A stretch of 64,000 nt of DNA from Pantoea ananatis LMG 2665 (GCF_000710035.2 NZ_JMJJ01000006.1:310001-374000), one strand, 5' to 3'. Positions 28,971-41,960 are shown, counted from the stretch's first letter. Numbers and translations: made by a program. Notes: a model not told the origin generated them from the sequence alone.

Positions 28971-29552
28971 ATGAGTAACATTTTAATTATCGATGGCGGT
29001 AAAACCTTCGCCCATTCGAAAGGCGAGCTGAATCATACGCTGACCGAGGTGGCCGCCAGCCAGCTGCGTGATCTGGGCCATGAGGTCACGATCACCGTTG
29101 CCGACCACGCGTATGTTGTGGCCGATGAGGTGCAAAAATATCTCGACAGTGACGTGGTGATTTATCAAATGCCGGGCTGGTGGATGGGTGAACCCTGGAC
29201 CGTGAAACGTTACATCGATGAGGTTTTCACCGACGGCCACGGTAAGCTGTATGCCAGCGATGGCCGCACCCGTGCCGACGGCGCAAAAAAATATGGCTCA
29301 GGCGGACTGATTCAGGGCAAAAAATATATGCTGTCCCTGACCTGGAACGCACCACTGGAGGCCTTTACCGACCCTGAGCAGTTCTTTGAAGGCGTGGGCG
29401 TTGACGGACTTTATCTGCATTTCCATAAGGCGAATCAGTTCCTGGGCATGGAAGCATTGCCGACCTTTATCTGCAACGACGTGATGAAACAGCCGGATGT
29501 TCCACGTGATATTGCACGTTATCGCACGCACCTCCGCGAGATTTTTGCTTAA
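28971..29552 (+). CDS. mdaB: NADPH:quinone oxidoreductase
   Basis: A 193-aa flavodoxin-like quinone reductase, the same length as E. coli MdaB. It shares QMPGWWMGEPWTVKRYIDE, YASDGRTR and YGSGGLIQGKKYMLSLTWNA with that family. It reduces quinones by two electrons with FAD. It is followed 31 bp later by ygiN, its partner in a proposed quinone redox cycle. Confidence 0.95.
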   Translation: MSNILIIDGGKTFAHSKGELNHTLTEVAASQLRDLGHEVTITVADHAYVVADEVQKYLDSDVVIYQMPGWWMGEPWTVKRYIDEVFTDGHGKLYASDGRTRADGAKKYGSGGLIQGKKYMLSLTWNAPLEAFTDPEQFFEGVGVDGLYLHFHKANQFLGMEALPTFICNDVMKQPDVPRDIARYRTHLREIFA

Positions 29553-29583
29553 ATAGATGTTCACCCAGAAAGAGGAAACGTGA

Positions 29584-29892
29584 ATGTTAACCGTCGTTGC
29601 TGAAATTTGTGTTAAGCCAGGCTGTCGCCAGAAAGTACTGGATGCGTTTCACCAGGTGATCCCTACCGTGCTGGAAGAAGAAGGCTGCCATCAGTACAGC
29701 CCTCTGGTCGATCACCAGGCGCAGGTGCCCTGGAAACACAATTCACCTGATTCGATTTTTATGCTGGAGCAGTGGGAAACCCTGCGCCATCTTGATCAGC
29801 ATCAGCAGATGCCGCATATGGAAGCCCATCGTACGGCGATTAAAGACTATGTGACTGACGTGAAAATTCTGGTGCTGGAGCCGGGTAAATAA
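29584..29892 (+). CDS. ygiN: quinol monooxygenase YgiN
   Basis: A 102-aa antibiotic-biosynthesis-monooxygenase (ABM) fold protein. It is colinear with E. coli YgiN, with EEEGCHQYSPLVD, DSIFMLEQWETLRHLDQH and a closing VKILVLEPGK. It re-oxidises quinols that MdaB makes. A strong bidirectional terminator follows. Confidence 0.94.
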   Translation: MLTVVAEICVKPGCRQKVLDAFHQVIPTVLEEEGCHQYSPLVDHQAQVPWKHNSPDSIFMLEQWETLRHLDQHQQMPHMEAHRTAIKDYVTDVKILVLEPGK

Positions 29893-29912
29893 TCCTGGCG
29901 GAACACGCACAA

Positions 29913-29937
29913 AAAAAGCCCCGTTCAGGGGCTTTTT
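29913..29937. terminator. bidirectional terminator between ygiN and parE
   Basis: AAAAAGCCCC and GGGGCTTTTT around GTTCA give a stem with a T-run on both strands. Confidence 0.9.
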
Positions 29938-29952
29938 CCATCAGGCTGCGGA

Positions 29953-31896
<1,944 letters not shown>

Positions 31897-32478
31897 TCAA
31901 GCGTGATTCAGGCCCAGAAAGTCCAGAATTTGCGGGAAATGGCGTTCGAATCCAGTAAATGCATGATTTCCGCCCTCTTCCACCGTATGACGGCACGCGC
32001 TGTAGTAGTCGAGCGCCTGGCGGTAATCGAGCACTTCATCGCCGGTTTGTTGCAGCAACCACAACAAATCAGGTGCTTCCAGCGGTTCAATCTGCATCAC
32101 TTTCAGATCGTAAATGTGGCGAGACTCTAACACATATTGCTGACCGGTGTAGGGATTCTGATTCTCCCCTAAAAAATCCACCAGCAACTCGAACGGCCGC
32201 ACGGCAGGGTTGACGACCACTGCAGGCAACATAAAGCACTGGGACAGCCACGTCGCGTAGTAACCGCCCAGCGAGGAGCCCACCAGGCCCATTTCACGCC
32301 CGCTGTGACTTAACACGATGTCTTCCAGCATCGCCGCGGCCTCGGCCGGAAAAGTGGGAAGCTGCGGCACAATCATCTCTATGTCGGGATGATTGTGACT
32401 CAGCCACTGTTTGAACAGCGTCGCTTTCGCTGAGCGCGGGGAGCTGTTAAAGCCGTGCAGGTAAAGCAGCGCCTTCAT
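31897..32478 (-). CDS. yqiA: esterase YqiA
   Basis: A 193-aa alpha/beta-hydrolase with the nucleophile elbow [12 protein letters not shown] and an opening [13 protein letters not shown] as in E. coli YqiA. The catalytic His is in [10 protein letters not shown] near the C-terminus. It has short-chain ester activity. It is 3 bp downstream of cpdA and 48 bp upstream of parE, in the same direction. Confidence 0.93.
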   Translation of the reverse strand: MKALLYLHGFNSSPRSAKATLFKQWLSHNHPDIEMIVPQLPTFPAEAAAMLEDIVLSHSGREMGLVGSSLGGYYATWLSQCFMLPAVVVNPAVRPFELLVDFLGENQNPYTGQQYVLESRHIYDLKVMQIEPLEAPDLLWLLQQTGDEVLDYRQALDYYSACRHTVEEGGNHAFTGFERHFPQILDFLGLNHA

Positions 32479-32481
32479 CCG

Positions 32482-33309
32482 TCAGTATCCTTCGGCATCA
32501 AGATCGGGGCAAAACGCCTGAGTGCTGAGCCGGTTCACTTCTGTATCAAGCTGACCGTCATTGTGCAGCGTAAACCAGCGCCAGCCTGGCGCAAGGGTAT
32601 CAATGGTAAAGCTGGTGCAGTGCGGTTTGAACTGCACGCAGGTGGAAGGCGTGGCCAGCACGCGGCGACCGTGCCACTCCACATCCATTTCCTGATGGAT
32701 ATGGCCGCACACCAGTGTCTTTGCCAGCGGATAGTGCTGTAACACGGCATCAAGCTGATGGGGATTGCGCAAACTGTGTTGATCAAGCCAGGTGCAGCCT
32801 GAAGCAAGCGGATGGTGGTGCAGCAGCACCAGCGTATGACGCAGGGGAAAGCGCGCGAGGGCGTTATCAAGCCAGTCGAGCTGATAGTCGCTTAACATGC
32901 CATGAGGCACGCCGAAGACCTGACTGTCCAGCAGCACGACCTGCCAGTGTTCGCCCACCAGCACATGCTTGTGCGCGTTGATGCCGGCTCTGGCCAGCGT
33001 ATCCACCATTGCGGGCTGGAAATCATGATTACCCGGCAGCCAGACGCAGGGTTTTGGCAGGCGCGAAATGCCCTCAACAAAATGCTGATAGGCTTCGACC
33101 GAGTGATCCTGAGAGAGATCGCCGGTGGCCACAATGAGATCATAGTCGCGCTGTTGTGCGATGATCGCATCCAGCACGGCGTCATAACTCGACCAGGTAT
33201 TCACTCCCAGCAGCGATTCGTGTTTTCCTGCGAACAAATGCGTGTCCGTCACTTGCAGAATCCGCACCCCAGATTCTGTTGCCGCAGGAAGAGTTAGCAG
33301 GCTATCCAA
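32482..33309 (-). CDS. cpdA: 3',5'-cyclic-AMP phosphodiesterase
   Basis: A class III cAMP phosphodiesterase of 275 aa, the same as E. coli CpdA. The five metallophosphoesterase blocks are present: VTDTHLF, ATGDLSQD, LPGNHD, LLHHHP and CGHIHQE. It lowers cAMP and so dampens CRP signalling. It is in the nudF-yqiB-cpdA-yqiA-parE run. Confidence 0.95.
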   Translation of the reverse strand: MDSLLTLPAATESGVRILQVTDTHLFAGKHESLLGVNTWSSYDAVLDAIIAQQRDYDLIVATGDLSQDHSVEAYQHFVEGISRLPKPCVWLPGNHDFQPAMVDTLARAGINAHKHVLVGEHWQVVLLDSQVFGVPHGMLSDYQLDWLDNALARFPLRHTLVLLHHHPLASGCTWLDQHSLRNPHQLDAVLQHYPLAKTLVCGHIHQEMDVEWHGRRVLATPSTCVQFKPHCTSFTIDTLAPGWRWFTLHNDGQLDTEVNRLSTQAFCPDLDAEGY

Positions 33310-33351
33310 AGCGTTTCCTTCGTCTCTACGCCGTTCAATGCATTATACGTA

Positions 33352-33777
33352 TCAGCAAGCCGGTACTGCCATGGCGCCATGCGTCAGACAGTAGCGTAAC
33401 CAGTCAGCGAGGAACTGATTGATTTGATGCTTTTCATCACGCTGATTCATCTTTTTATTCGGGTAATCATAACGCGCTTTAAACCGATAGATCTGCTGTG
33501 TTGAACACACTTCAGCGACCATGGCGTCATGATACAGCCTGACAGACATGGAAGGCAGGCTCCAGTAACTCACCGCCGGTGCCGTCTGGCGAATTTCAAC
33601 CAGAGTAGTGTAACGTGTTGATTCTTCTATTGTTAACTGATAGCGGGCGCCGCTCACCTGATAGCTAACCGATGCGCCTGCCTCGTCATCGCGCGGGAGC
33701 AGACGGCGTAACTGGGCGAAATTGGTTTCGCACAGCCGCATCATCTCGGGGAAATCAGGGATATAGCGCTGTTTCAT
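33352..33777 (-). CDS. yqiB: DUF1249 protein YqiB
   Basis: A 141-aa protein of unknown function. It matches E. coli YqiB throughout: [60 protein letters not shown]. The start at 33777 overlaps the nudF stop by 4 nt (ATGA), which decides it over an upstream start 4 codons away. Confidence 0.93.
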   Translation of the reverse strand: MKQRYIPDFPEMMRLCETNFAQLRRLLPRDDEAGASVSYQVSGARYQLTIEESTRYTTLVEIRQTAPAVSYWSLPSMSVRLYHDAMVAEVCSTQQIYRFKARYDYPNKKMNQRDEKHQINQFLADWLRYCLTHGAMAVPAC

Positions 33778-34409
33778 TTTTGCGTCCACTCTTCTCGAAG
33801 TTCTTTATGGTGCAGTGCCAGCCATTGCAAGGTGATGACAGATGCCGCGTTATCAATAATCCCCTGTTCCACCCAGTGGTAAGCCTGTTCACGGCTTACG
33901 ACATGCACAAGAATATCCTCATTCTCTTCCTCCAGGCCATGGCATCCTGTTGCCAGGCCGGCATCCACTTCTCCCACCATAACTGATAAACGTTCGCTGG
34001 TGCCGCCCGGGCTGGCAAGATAGTTCAACACGGGCTTCACCCGGCCAACGGTCAGACCGGCTTCTTCTGATGCTTCACGGCGTCCCACCTGTTCCGGAGT
34101 TTCACCGGGTTCAATAATGCCCGCAATCATTTCCAGCAGCCAGGGCGTGGGGCTGCAGTCGAAGGCCGGAATGCGGATCTGCTCAATCAGCACCACTTCA
34201 TCACGGATGGGATCATAAGGTAGCAGGACGGCAGCATGGCCGCGCTCAAAAACTTCACGCGTCACTTCTCCGCTCATGCCGCCTTTAAACAGACGATGGC
34301 GAAAACGGTAGCGAACGATGGAAAAAAAACCGTCGTAGGCCGTTTCACGTGCAATAATTTCTACATCATTTTTTGTGAAAGTCACAGGTGATGTTTTATT
34401 GTCCTTCAT
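33774..34409 (-). CDS. nudF: ADP-ribose pyrophosphatase
   Basis: A Nudix hydrolase of 211 aa that splits ADP-ribose to AMP and ribose-5-phosphate. The Nudix box (G-5x-E-7x-REXXEEXG) starts at GIIEPGE and ends at REASEEAG, near residues 95-115. The start is placed at 34409, where the protein lines up with E. coli NudF; the 15-codon upstream extension overlaps the promoter shared with tolC. Confidence 0.94.
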   Translation of the reverse strand: MKDNKTSPVTFTKNDVEIIARETAYDGFFSIVRYRFRHRLFKGGMSGEVTREVFERGHAAVLLPYDPIRDEVVLIEQIRIPAFDCSPTPWLLEMIAGIIEPGETPEQVGRREASEEAGLTVGRVKPVLNYLASPGGTSERLSVMVGEVDAGLATGCHGLEEENEDILVHVVSREQAYHWVEQGIIDNAASVITLQWLALHHKELREEWTQK

Positions 34410-34620
34410 CGTTTGGTTCCTTTTGCAGATTGGGATGACACAGATAAAACACAAGCCCGGGCACTATCTAAACAGTCATTACAGAGTTATTTACCTGAAA
34501 CACGCAAATATGGCACGTTCAGCCACCTTATCTCACAGTTGCCCTCTGCTAGAATCTGCGATAATTTTTGGCTTACCGGCGGCACTATCATTGCGATTTG
34601 CTGCAACAAAAGGAATGCAA

Positions 34621-36090
34621 ATGAAAAAACTGCTCCCATTATTTATTGGGCTGAGCCTGGGCGGTTTCAGCGTCGCCAGTCAGGCAGAAAACCTGCTTCA
34701 GGTTTACCAACAAGCGCGTTTAAGCAACCCGGACCTGCGGAGCTCCGCTGCCACTCGCGATGCTGCGTTTGAGAAAATCAACGAAGCGCGCAGCCCTTTA
34801 TTACCACAACTGGGTTTGGGTGCAGATTACAGCTATGCAAATGGCTATCGTGATAGTAGCGGTATTCATTCCAACACGACCAGTGGCACACTGCAATTGA
34901 CGCAAACCATTTTCGACATGTCAAAATGGCGCGCGCTGACCCTGCAGGAAAAAACCGCAGGTATTCAGGACGTCACCTATCAGGTTGCCCAGCAGGATTT
35001 GATTCTGAATACCGCGACGGCCTATTTCAACGTGCTGAAAGCCATTGATACGCTTTCTTACGTCGAAGCACAGAAGATGTCCATCTACCGCGAGCTGGAT
35101 CAAACCACTCAACGCTTTAACGTGGGCCTGGTGGCCATTACCGACGTGCAGAACGCCCGCGCCCAGTATGACAGCGTGCTGGCCAATGAAGTCACGGCGC
35201 GTAACAATCTGGATAACTCGGTGGAGTCTCTGCGTCAGATCACCGGCATGGACTATCTGGCACTGGCCTCACTGAACATCGATCGCTTTAAAACCACCAA
35301 ACCTGATGACGTTAACGCGCTGCTCAAGCAGGCAGAAAGCCGTAACCTTAATCTGCTTTCTGCCCGCCTAAATCAGGATTTAGCTCGTGAACAGATTCGT
35401 TCTGCGGAATCAGGCCACCTGCCAACGCTCGATCTGACCGCGTCTACCGGTCTGTCTAACAGCAAATACGGCGGAAGCCGCGCTGAACAGAGTGCAAACT
35501 CAACAGACTCGATTACAGGAAACAGTAAAGTCGGCCTGAGCTTCACGCTTCCGCTTTACAGCGGTGGCAGCGTGACCTCACAGGTGAAGCAGGCGCAATA
35601 TAACTTTGTCAGCGCCAGCGAACAGCTGGAGGCGGCTCACCGCTCTGCGGTTCAGACGGTCCGTTCTTCTTACAACAACGTGAATGCGTCCGCGAGCAGC
35701 ATTGCGGCGTACAAGCAAGCCGTGGTCTCTGCGCAGAGTTCATTAGACGCCATGGAAGCCGGTTATCAGGTCGGTACGCGTACCATCGTTGACGTGTTGA
35801 ACGCCACCTCAACCCTGTATAACGCGAAACAGCAGTTGTCCGATGCACGTTACAGCTATCTGATTAATCAGCTAAATATCAGCTATGCGCTGGGCACGCT
35901 GAACGAGCAGAGTCTGGGCATTCTCAACAGCCAGTTAGGCAAAGAGATCTCCACCTCACCGGAAACCGTTCAGCCCCAGAACGTTCAGCAGGTACTGGGT
36001 GAAGATCACATCGCGAGTTCTTCTGAAACCGCGACGGCGCCAGTGCGCCCGGCCGCCCATAAAAGCAGCCGTAACCCTTTCGCTAACTGA
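34621..36090 (+). CDS. tolC: outer membrane efflux channel TolC
   Basis: The trimeric exit duct for tripartite efflux pumps and type I secretion. The protein is 489 aa from the ATG at 34621. The signal peptide KKLLPLFIGLSLGGFSVASQA is cleaved near residue 22. The two-fold repeat of TolC (helices and strands) is evident, with LTQTIFDMSKW and FTLPLYSGGSVTSQ at equivalent places. An open frame runs from 34375, but that part is leader. Divergent from nudF, so the 211-bp gap carries both promoters. Confidence 0.96.
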   Translation: MKKLLPLFIGLSLGGFSVASQAENLLQVYQQARLSNPDLRSSAATRDAAFEKINEARSPLLPQLGLGADYSYANGYRDSSGIHSNTTSGTLQLTQTIFDMSKWRALTLQEKTAGIQDVTYQVAQQDLILNTATAYFNVLKAIDTLSYVEAQKMSIYRELDQTTQRFNVGLVAITDVQNARAQYDSVLANEVTARNNLDNSVESLRQITGMDYLALASLNIDRFKTTKPDDVNALLKQAESRNLNLLSARLNQDLAREQIRSAESGHLPTLDLTASTGLSNSKYGGSRAEQSANSTDSITGNSKVGLSFTLPLYSGGSVTSQVKQAQYNFVSASEQLEAAHRSAVQTVRSSYNNVNASASSIAAYKQAVVSAQSSLDAMEAGYQVGTRTIVDVLNATSTLYNAKQQLSDARYSYLINQLNISYALGTLNEQSLGILNSQLGKEISTSPETVQPQNVQQVLGEDHIASSSETATAPVRPAAHKSSRNPFAN

Positions 36091-36097
36091 TCGCCCT

Positions 36098-36124
36098 GCG
36101 GGCCGCTTTGCGGCCCGCTTCTCT
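36098..36124 (+). terminator. terminator after tolC
   Basis: GCGGGCCGC and GCGGCCCGC with loop TTT, followed by TTCTCTT. Confidence 0.78.
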
Positions 36125-36232
36125 TAAAAACGTATAACTAAGTAAAGATCCCCGTCCTGCCTGGCCGTTAGCTTCATTTCTCGCCACTCATCCCCTATTC
36201 TATGCGCTACCTTTGGGCACAGGATATTTATA

Positions 36233-36904
36233 ATGAAACGGACTAAAACGATCCGCTATGCCGCCTTTCGTAAGAGCTGGCAAGCAAGACACTTAACGCC
36301 TGTTGCTATCGCTGTATCAGCGGTATTTATGCTGGCAGGCTGTGAACAAAACGACGAAACCGTCTCGCTCTATCAGAACGCCGATGATTGTACGAAAGCC
36401 AATCCCGGCCAGAGTGCGCAATGCACCACCGCGTTTAACAACGCCAAAAAGGAAGCGGAACGCACCGCACCGAAATACGCCACACGTGAAGACTGCGTGG
36501 CAGAATTTGGTGAAAACCAGTGTCAGCAGGCGCCTGCACAGGCTGGCGTGGGCAGCACTAATGCCGAGTCGCAGCAAAGCGGCAGCTTCTGGATGCCGCT
36601 GATGGCGGGCTATATGATGGGCCGCATGATGGGCGGCGGCGCGGGTTTTGCGCAGCAGCCGCTGTTCTCACCTAAAACGCCAAACAGCCCGGCTAACGGT
36701 CAGTTCGTTGATGCGTCCGGCCGTAACTATGGTAACGCCACCTCCGGTAAAACCATGACGGTTCCTAAAACCGCCATGGCGCCTAAACCGACCACCACCT
36801 CAACGATTACGCGGGGTGGCTTTGGTGAAACGGTCGCGAAGCAAAACAGCATGCAGCGTAGCAGCAGCGCGTCCGGCACCTCCAGCCGTTCGCTGGGAGG
36901 CTAA
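36233..36904 (+). CDS. ygiB: DUF1190 lipoprotein-like protein YgiB
   Basis: A 223-aa protein with an N-terminal hydrophobic stretch ending in MLAGCEQ, a lipobox, after a long basic lead. The cysteine pairs in [27 protein letters not shown] and NQCQQAP fit DUF1190. A methionine/glycine patch [11 protein letters not shown] precedes a low-complexity C-terminus. Function is unknown. It is co-directional with ygiC, 8 bp apart, and both belong to the TolC neighbourhood regulon in E. coli. Confidence 0.92.
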   Translation: MKRTKTIRYAAFRKSWQARHLTPVAIAVSAVFMLAGCEQNDETVSLYQNADDCTKANPGQSAQCTTAFNNAKKEAERTAPKYATREDCVAEFGENQCQQAPAQAGVGSTNAESQQSGSFWMPLMAGYMMGRMMGGGAGFAQQPLFSPKTPNSPANGQFVDASGRNYGNATSGKTMTVPKTAMAPKPTTTSTITRGGFGETVAKQNSMQRSSSASGTSSRSLGG

Positions 36905-36912
36905 CCCCGCTT

Positions 36913-38073
36913 ATGCAACGCATCGCGATTTCAGAGCGCCCGGGCTGGCGGGAAAAAGCCACGGAGTTTGGTTTTCGTTTTCACACCATGCACGGTGAGC
37001 CCTACTGGTGTGAAGAGGCTTACTATCAGTTCACGCTGGCGCAGATTGATTATCTTGAGGACGTCACCGCCGAGCTTCATCAGATGTGCCTGCAGGTCGT
37101 GGAAAAAGTGGTGAACAGCGAAGCGCTGCTCACCAAATTTCGCATTCCTAAGCATACCTGGGACTTCGTGCGTGATTCATGGCAACAGCGTCAGCCCTCG
37201 CTTTATTCGCGTCTCGACCTCGCATGGGACGGCAAAAGCGATGCCAAACTGCTGGAGAACAACGCCGACACGCCGACGTCGCTGTATGAGGCGGCGTTTT
37301 TCCAGTGGCTGTGGCTCGAAGACCAGCTCAATGCCGGTCAGCTGCCGCAGGGCAGCGATCAATTCAACAGCCTGCAAGAGAAACTCATTGAACGCTTTAC
37401 GGTGCTTCATCAGCAACAGGGGTTTAACTGGCTGCATTTCGCCTGCTGTCGTGATACCGATGAAGATCGTGGGACGGTGCAATACTTGCAGGACTGCGCC
37501 ACGGAAGCCGGACTGCCGAGCGAATTTCTCTACATTGATGAGATAGGGCTGGGGGAAAAGGGCCAGTTTACTGACGCCCAGGATCAGGTCATCAGTAATC
37601 TGTTTAAGCTTTATCCGTGGGAATTCATGCTGCGCGAGATGTTTTCTACCAAGCTGGCCGATGCGGGCGTACGCTGGCTGGAGCCGGCATGGAAGAGCAT
37701 CCTGTCAAACAAAGCGTTGCTGCCGCTGCTGTGGGAGATGTTCCCCAATCACCCTAACCTGTTGCCCGCCTGGTTTGCCGAAGACGATGTGCCACCGATG
37801 GAGAAATACGTGGTTAAGCCGCTGTTCTCGCGCGAAGGGGCCAACATTCGTATTGTGGAAAACGGCAAAGAGATCGCCCGTGTGGACGGTCCTTACGGCG
37901 AAGAAGGCATGATCGTCCAGCAGTTCCATCCGCTGCCGAAATTTGGCGACAGCTATACCCTGATTGGTAGCTGGTTGATTGACGATCAGCCTGCGGGCAT
38001 CGGCCTGCGCGAAGATCGCGACCTGATCACCCAGGATCTTTCGCGTTTCTATCCGCACGCGTTTATCGAGTAG
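36913..38073 (+). CDS. ygiC: glutathionylspermidine synthase-like ATP-grasp protein YgiC
   Basis: A 386-aa ATP-grasp enzyme similar to the synthetase domain of Gsp. Diagnostic stretches are [53 protein letters not shown] and [20 protein letters not shown]. The amide product is not known. It is paired with ygiB. Confidence 0.92.
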   Translation: MQRIAISERPGWREKATEFGFRFHTMHGEPYWCEEAYYQFTLAQIDYLEDVTAELHQMCLQVVEKVVNSEALLTKFRIPKHTWDFVRDSWQQRQPSLYSRLDLAWDGKSDAKLLENNADTPTSLYEAAFFQWLWLEDQLNAGQLPQGSDQFNSLQEKLIERFTVLHQQQGFNWLHFACCRDTDEDRGTVQYLQDCATEAGLPSEFLYIDEIGLGEKGQFTDAQDQVISNLFKLYPWEFMLREMFSTKLADAGVRWLEPAWKSILSNKALLPLLWEMFPNHPNLLPAWFAEDDVPPMEKYVVKPLFSREGANIRIVENGKEIARVDGPYGEEGMIVQQFHPLPKFGDSYTLIGSWLIDDQPAGIGLREDRDLITQDLSRFYPHAFIE

Positions 38074-38082
38074 CGCTTTCCT

Positions 38083-38104
38083 CCAGGCCAGCACGCTGGC
38101 CTGG
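38083..38104. terminator. hairpin between ygiC and ygiD
   Basis: CCAGGCCAGC and GCTGGCCTGG form a perfect 10-bp inverted repeat with a 2-nt gap, followed by TTT on the + strand. It lies between convergent genes. Confidence 0.65.
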
Positions 38105-38111
38105 TTTCCCG

Positions 38112-38894
38112 CTAGCCGACCTGTACCGACAGCATACTGATTGCGCCCATTTCCATACCTTCAACAGGGACGGTTACGGCCTCACCTGGCTGACGGGACC
38201 CCAGCACGTACAGCAACGGCAGGAAGTGCTCCGGCGTGGGATTGGATAACGCCGCATCCGGATGCTGCATAAAATTCACCAACGGATGTGCATCCGCCTC
38301 AGCCTGAACCGCCAGATTATCGCGCACATAGTCGTTAAATCCGGTCGCCCAGTCATAAGCGTTTCCGCCGCCCCACAGCACCTTACGCAGGTTGTGTACC
38401 ACATTGCCGCTGGCGACGATCATCACGCCGCGATCGCGCAAGGCAGACAGTTTTTGCCCTATTTCAAAATGCCAGGCCGCAGGCTTGCCGCTGTCGATAC
38501 TAAGCTGGACTACCGGAATATCCGCCTCAGGATACATTTTAATGAGTACGCCCCACGAGCCGTGATCGAATCCCCATGCATGATCCTGATGAACCGGCAC
38601 GGGCGATAAAATCTCAGCAATTTCATTTGCCAGTTCAGGCGAACCCGGTGCGGGATAGCGGGTATCAAAAAGCGCCTGCGGAAAACCGCCAAAGTCATGA
38701 ATGGTGCGCGGGTTTTCCATCGCTGTGACCGCCGTTCCCTGGGTATACCAGTGAGCCGAAATGGCCAGGATGGCCCGCGGTCGTGGCAGCGTGGCACCGG
38801 CTTTACGCCAGGCTTCGGTGTAACGGTTTTCTTCTAACGCATTCATCGGGCTGCCGTGTCCCAAAAACAGTGCTGGCATACGTAACTGGCTCAT
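38112..38894 (-). CDS. ygiD: 4,5-DOPA-extradiol-dioxygenase-like protein YgiD
   Basis: A LigB-fold protein of 260 aa; metal-ligand histidines lie in LFLGHGSPMN and ISAHWYTQG, with NPTPEHFLPLLYVLG downstream. E. coli YgiD opens the ring of L-DOPA, but the natural substrate is uncertain. The start is ATG at 38894 after AAGGAT, which lines up with E. coli; an ATG 7 codons upstream is not supported. Confidence 0.92.
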   Translation of the reverse strand: MSQLRMPALFLGHGSPMNALEENRYTEAWRKAGATLPRPRAILAISAHWYTQGTAVTAMENPRTIHDFGGFPQALFDTRYPAPGSPELANEIAEILSPVPVHQDHAWGFDHGSWGVLIKMYPEADIPVVQLSIDSGKPAAWHFEIGQKLSALRDRGVMIVASGNVVHNLRKVLWGGGNAYDWATGFNDYVRDNLAVQAEADAHPLVNFMQHPDAALSNPTPEHFLPLLYVLGSRQPGEAVTVPVEGMEMGAISMLSVQVG

Positions 38895-39077
38895 AGCGAT
38901 CCTTAATGTGTTCACTCTATGAGCACTACGATACGCTGTTTGCAGGGGTTATCACGCGGATAAGCATGATGTTCTCTGTCAGGAAATTTGAACGAAAGAG
39001 ATGGGTCAGATAAGCAGGATGGATGGGGGAAGAGGTAAAGCAATCAGGCCAGTATTTCTGGCCTGACAGTAAGCCGC

Positions 39078-39734
39078 TTAGCTGGCCTGACGCGTTTCGT
39101 GCTCGCGACGATAGGCAACCAGATCTTCGATCGTCACGACCGGCATCGCATGCTGTTTAGCGAACAGGATCACTTCAGGCGCATGCGCCATAGAGCCGTC
39201 GTCGTTGGTCAGTTCACACAGGACGCCTGCAGGTTTAAAGCCCGCCAGCGTGACCAGATCGATGGTCGCTTCAGTATGACCGCCGCGGGTCAGAACACCA
39301 CCATCATGGGCACGCAGGGGAAAAACGTGGCCCGGACGGTTCAGATCTTCGGGTTTGGCGTTATCGGCAATCGCCGTGCGAATGGTTGTGATGCGATCCT
39401 GCGCGGATACGCCGGTGGTGACGCCCTTCGCCGCTTCGATGGTCACGGTAAACCCTGTGCCATAGGCGCTGGTGTTGTTTTCCACCATCATCGGTAATGC
39501 CAGCTGCTGGCGGCGTTCTTCGGTCAGGCAGAGGCATACGATACCGCTGCCGTGGCGAATGGTGAGAGCCATCTGCTCGACGGTCATGGTTTCGGCAGCG
39601 AAAATCATATCGCCTTCGTTTTCACGATCTTCATCGTCGAGCACCATCACACCGCGTCCTTCACGGAGTGCGGCGATAGCACGTTCTACACGCTGTTTCG
39701 GCGTGCCAAATTCAGAAAGTAGAGTCTGATTCAT
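39078..39734 (-). CDS. ribB: 3,4-dihydroxy-2-butanone-4-phosphate synthase
   Basis: It makes the four-carbon precursor of riboflavin from ribulose-5-phosphate. The protein is 218 aa. The metal- and substrate-binding motif [14 protein letters not shown] (about residues 31-44) and the [14 protein letters not shown] stretch are intact. It is preceded by an FMN riboswitch, which explains its regulation. In E. coli zupT lies between ygiD and ribB; it is absent here. Confidence 0.96.
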   Translation of the reverse strand: MNQTLLSEFGTPKQRVERAIAALREGRGVMVLDDEDRENEGDMIFAAETMTVEQMALTIRHGSGIVCLCLTEERRQQLALPMMVENNTSAYGTGFTVTIEAAKGVTTGVSAQDRITTIRTAIADNAKPEDLNRPGHVFPLRAHDGGVLTRGGHTEATIDLVTLAGFKPAGVLCELTNDDGSMAHAPEVILFAKQHAMPVVTIEDLVAYRREHETRQAS

Positions 39735-39846
39735 GGTAATAAAACCTTTTAAATGTATTGGGTTACCAGAATCAGGGCAAGCTTAGGAGTGACGCCGTGT
39801 ATAGACGTAGCAATGACGCAAAACAGACATAATGCCTGACAGATGT

Positions 39847-39990
39847 CGTTACCCTCTCCCATCCGGACTTTAACCGTCGGCCCCGGAATTTCACCGGATC
39901 TGCTGACCTTCACCATCACAGTGAAGCGCTCGCGGGCTGTCAGCCTGGGCTGATTTACCGCCGGTGGGGAATTTCGCCCCGCCCTGAGAA
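39847..39990 (-). ncRNA. FMN riboswitch (RFN element) in the ribB leader
   Basis: Read on the - strand, the block has the RFN landmarks in order: AGGGCGGGGCGAAATTCCCC, CGGCGGTAAAT, AGCCCGCGAGCG, GATCCGGTGAAATTCCGG, GGCCGACGG and AGTCCGGATGGGAGAGG. It lies about 110 nt upstream of the ribB start. FMN binding lowers ribB expression in other Enterobacterales. Confidence 0.95.
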
Positions 39991-40166
39991 TAAGCGTTTT
40001 AACTATAACGCTTCCTATTCGGGGCGGCAATCCACAAAGCCATTATTGCTTTAGCATTTTTTGCGCTAAGGATTTCAGGTTTAACCTTTTCAATTCAGGC
40101 ATTACACTTAAGTGACTCTAGCGTTGGTACAATGCTGCCATAGCAACCCGTAACCAGGAAACCATC

Positions 40167-40499
40167 ATGATCGACACGAAAAAAATTGAACAAATGGCCC
40201 GTCAGGTTCATGACGCGCTGCCGAAGGGAGTTCGTGAATTTGGCGATGATGTCGAGAAGAAAATCCGGCAGACGCTGCAGGCACAAATGACCCGCATGGA
40301 TCTGGTCAACCGTGAAGAGTTTGATGTCCAGACTCAGGTTTTACTGCGTACGCGTGAAAAACTGGCGGCGCTGGAACAGCGTCTCGCTCAGCTGGAAAGC
40401 AAGAGTTCAGCGTCTGCCGCGCCCGCTGCCACCAGCACACCTGGCCCGGCACCGGCCATCGTGCCAGCCGCACATCCTGCTGACAAACCGGCTAAATAA
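40167..40499 (+). CDS. ubiK: ubiquinone biosynthesis accessory factor UbiK
   Basis: A 110-aa protein; the first 80 residues match E. coli YqiC ([40 protein letters not shown]). The C-terminal coiled coil (about 52-80) is followed by a low-complexity Ala/Pro tail. It works with UbiJ in the soluble ubiquinone-synthesis complex. Monocistronic. Confidence 0.93.
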   Translation: MIDTKKIEQMARQVHDALPKGVREFGDDVEKKIRQTLQAQMTRMDLVNREEFDVQTQVLLRTREKLAALEQRLAQLESKSSASAAPAATSTPGPAPAIVPAAHPADKPAK

Positions 40500-40535
40500 A
40501 GGGCGGGCGGGAGCCCGGGCTCCCGCCGCCATGAC

Positions 40536-41960
40536 TCAGTCGCCGCGAATGGTTTTGATGATATTGGTGGTCGAGATGCCATCTTCAAAGTTCAGCACCC
40601 GCACGTCACCGCCATTGGCCCAGACTTCCTGGCTGCCCGCGATATCTTCCGGTTTGTAATCCCCGCCTTTTACCAACAGATCGGGCAATACGCTGGCGAT
40701 TAAGCGCTGTGGCGTGTCTTCTTCAAACAGCACGACCCAGTCCACCGCTTCCAGCGCACCCAGCACGATCATACGGTTTTCCTGCGGGTTCACCGGACGG
40801 CTGTCGCCTTTGAGGCGTTTGGTGGACGCATCGCTGTTTACCGCGACAATCAGGCGATCGCCCAGCTTGCGCGCGTTGGCAAGGTAGGAAACATGGCCGG
40901 CATGCAGAATGTCGAAGACGCCGTTGGTCATCACCACTTTTTCGCCGCGCTGACGCGCCATGGCGACGGCCTCTTTCAGCTCGGATTCAGTCATGATGCC
41001 AAAACCGCGCTCTGGACGCGCACGAATGGCGTTTTCCAGCTCCACGATGCTGACGGTTGATGTCCCCAACTTCCCAACCACCACGCCTGCAGCGGCGTTA
41101 GCCAGGAAGCAGGCTTCTTCCAGCGAATCCCCTGCGGCTAAGGCAGCGGCCAGCACGCCAATGACGGTATCCCCGGCGCCGGTCACGTCAAACACTTCCT
41201 GCGCCTGGGTCGGCAAATGCAGGGGCGCTTTACCCGGCTGCAGCAGCGACATGCCGTTTTCAGACCGCGTGACCAGCAGGGCGGAAAGGTCGCAGTCGGC
41301 GATCAGCTTCATGCCACGTTCCACAATCTCATTCTCTGTCTTGCATTTGCCCACCACGGCTTCGAACTCAGACAGGTTGGGCGTCAGCAGCGTCGCCCCG
41401 CGGTAGCGCGCAAAATCCGTGCCTTTCGGATCGATTAACACCGGTACATTCGCCTCGCGTGCCAGCGCGATCATCTGCTGAACGCTGTCCAGTGCGCCTT
41501 TGCCGTAATCCGACAGCACCACCGCACCGCTACGGGACAGTGACTGGCGCATTTTTTCGTGCATCGGGGCGGCGTCCACCTGCTCAAATCCCTCTTCGAA
41601 GTCCAGACGGATGAGCTGTTGGTTGCGAGAGAGGACGCGCAGTTTGGTAATGGTGGGATGGCTTTTTAAGGTGACAAAATCGCAGTCAACACGAACATCC
41701 TTCAGCGTTTTACTCAGTACCTGAGCCGCATCGTCTTCCCCGGTCAGTCCGATCAGACGGGAACCCGCCCCCAGCGCAGCAATGTTCATTGCCACGTTAG
41801 CGGCGCCGCCTGGGCGTTCTTCAACGGTTTCCACCTTGACCACCGGCACCGGCGCTTCAGGCGAAATACGGCTGGTGGGGCCGTACCAGTAACGATCCAA
41901 CATGACATCGCCAACGACCAGCACCGAGGCCTGGCCGAACGCGGGCAGAGTAACTTTCAT
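40536..41960 (-). CDS. hldE: bifunctional heptose-7-phosphate kinase / heptose-1-phosphate adenylyltransferase
   Basis: It makes ADP-heptose for the lipopolysaccharide core. The protein is 474 aa from the ATG at 41960. Residues 1-315 are a PfkB-type kinase ([45 protein letters not shown]). Residues about 340-474 are a nucleotidyltransferase ([33 protein letters not shown]). An in-frame start 7 codons upstream is not supported. Upstream is glnE, 70 bp away, in the same direction. Confidence 0.96.
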   Translation of the reverse strand: MKVTLPAFGQASVLVVGDVMLDRYWYGPTSRISPEAPVPVVKVETVEERPGGAANVAMNIAALGAGSRLIGLTGEDDAAQVLSKTLKDVRVDCDFVTLKSHPTITKLRVLSRNQQLIRLDFEEGFEQVDAAPMHEKMRQSLSRSGAVVLSDYGKGALDSVQQMIALAREANVPVLIDPKGTDFARYRGATLLTPNLSEFEAVVGKCKTENEIVERGMKLIADCDLSALLVTRSENGMSLLQPGKAPLHLPTQAQEVFDVTGAGDTVIGVLAAALAAGDSLEEACFLANAAAGVVVGKLGTSTVSIVELENAIRARPERGFGIMTESELKEAVAMARQRGEKVVMTNGVFDILHAGHVSYLANARKLGDRLIVAVNSDASTKRLKGDSRPVNPQENRMIVLGALEAVDWVVLFEEDTPQRLIASVLPDLLVKGGDYKPEDIAGSQEVWANGGDVRVLNFEDGISTTNIIKTIRGD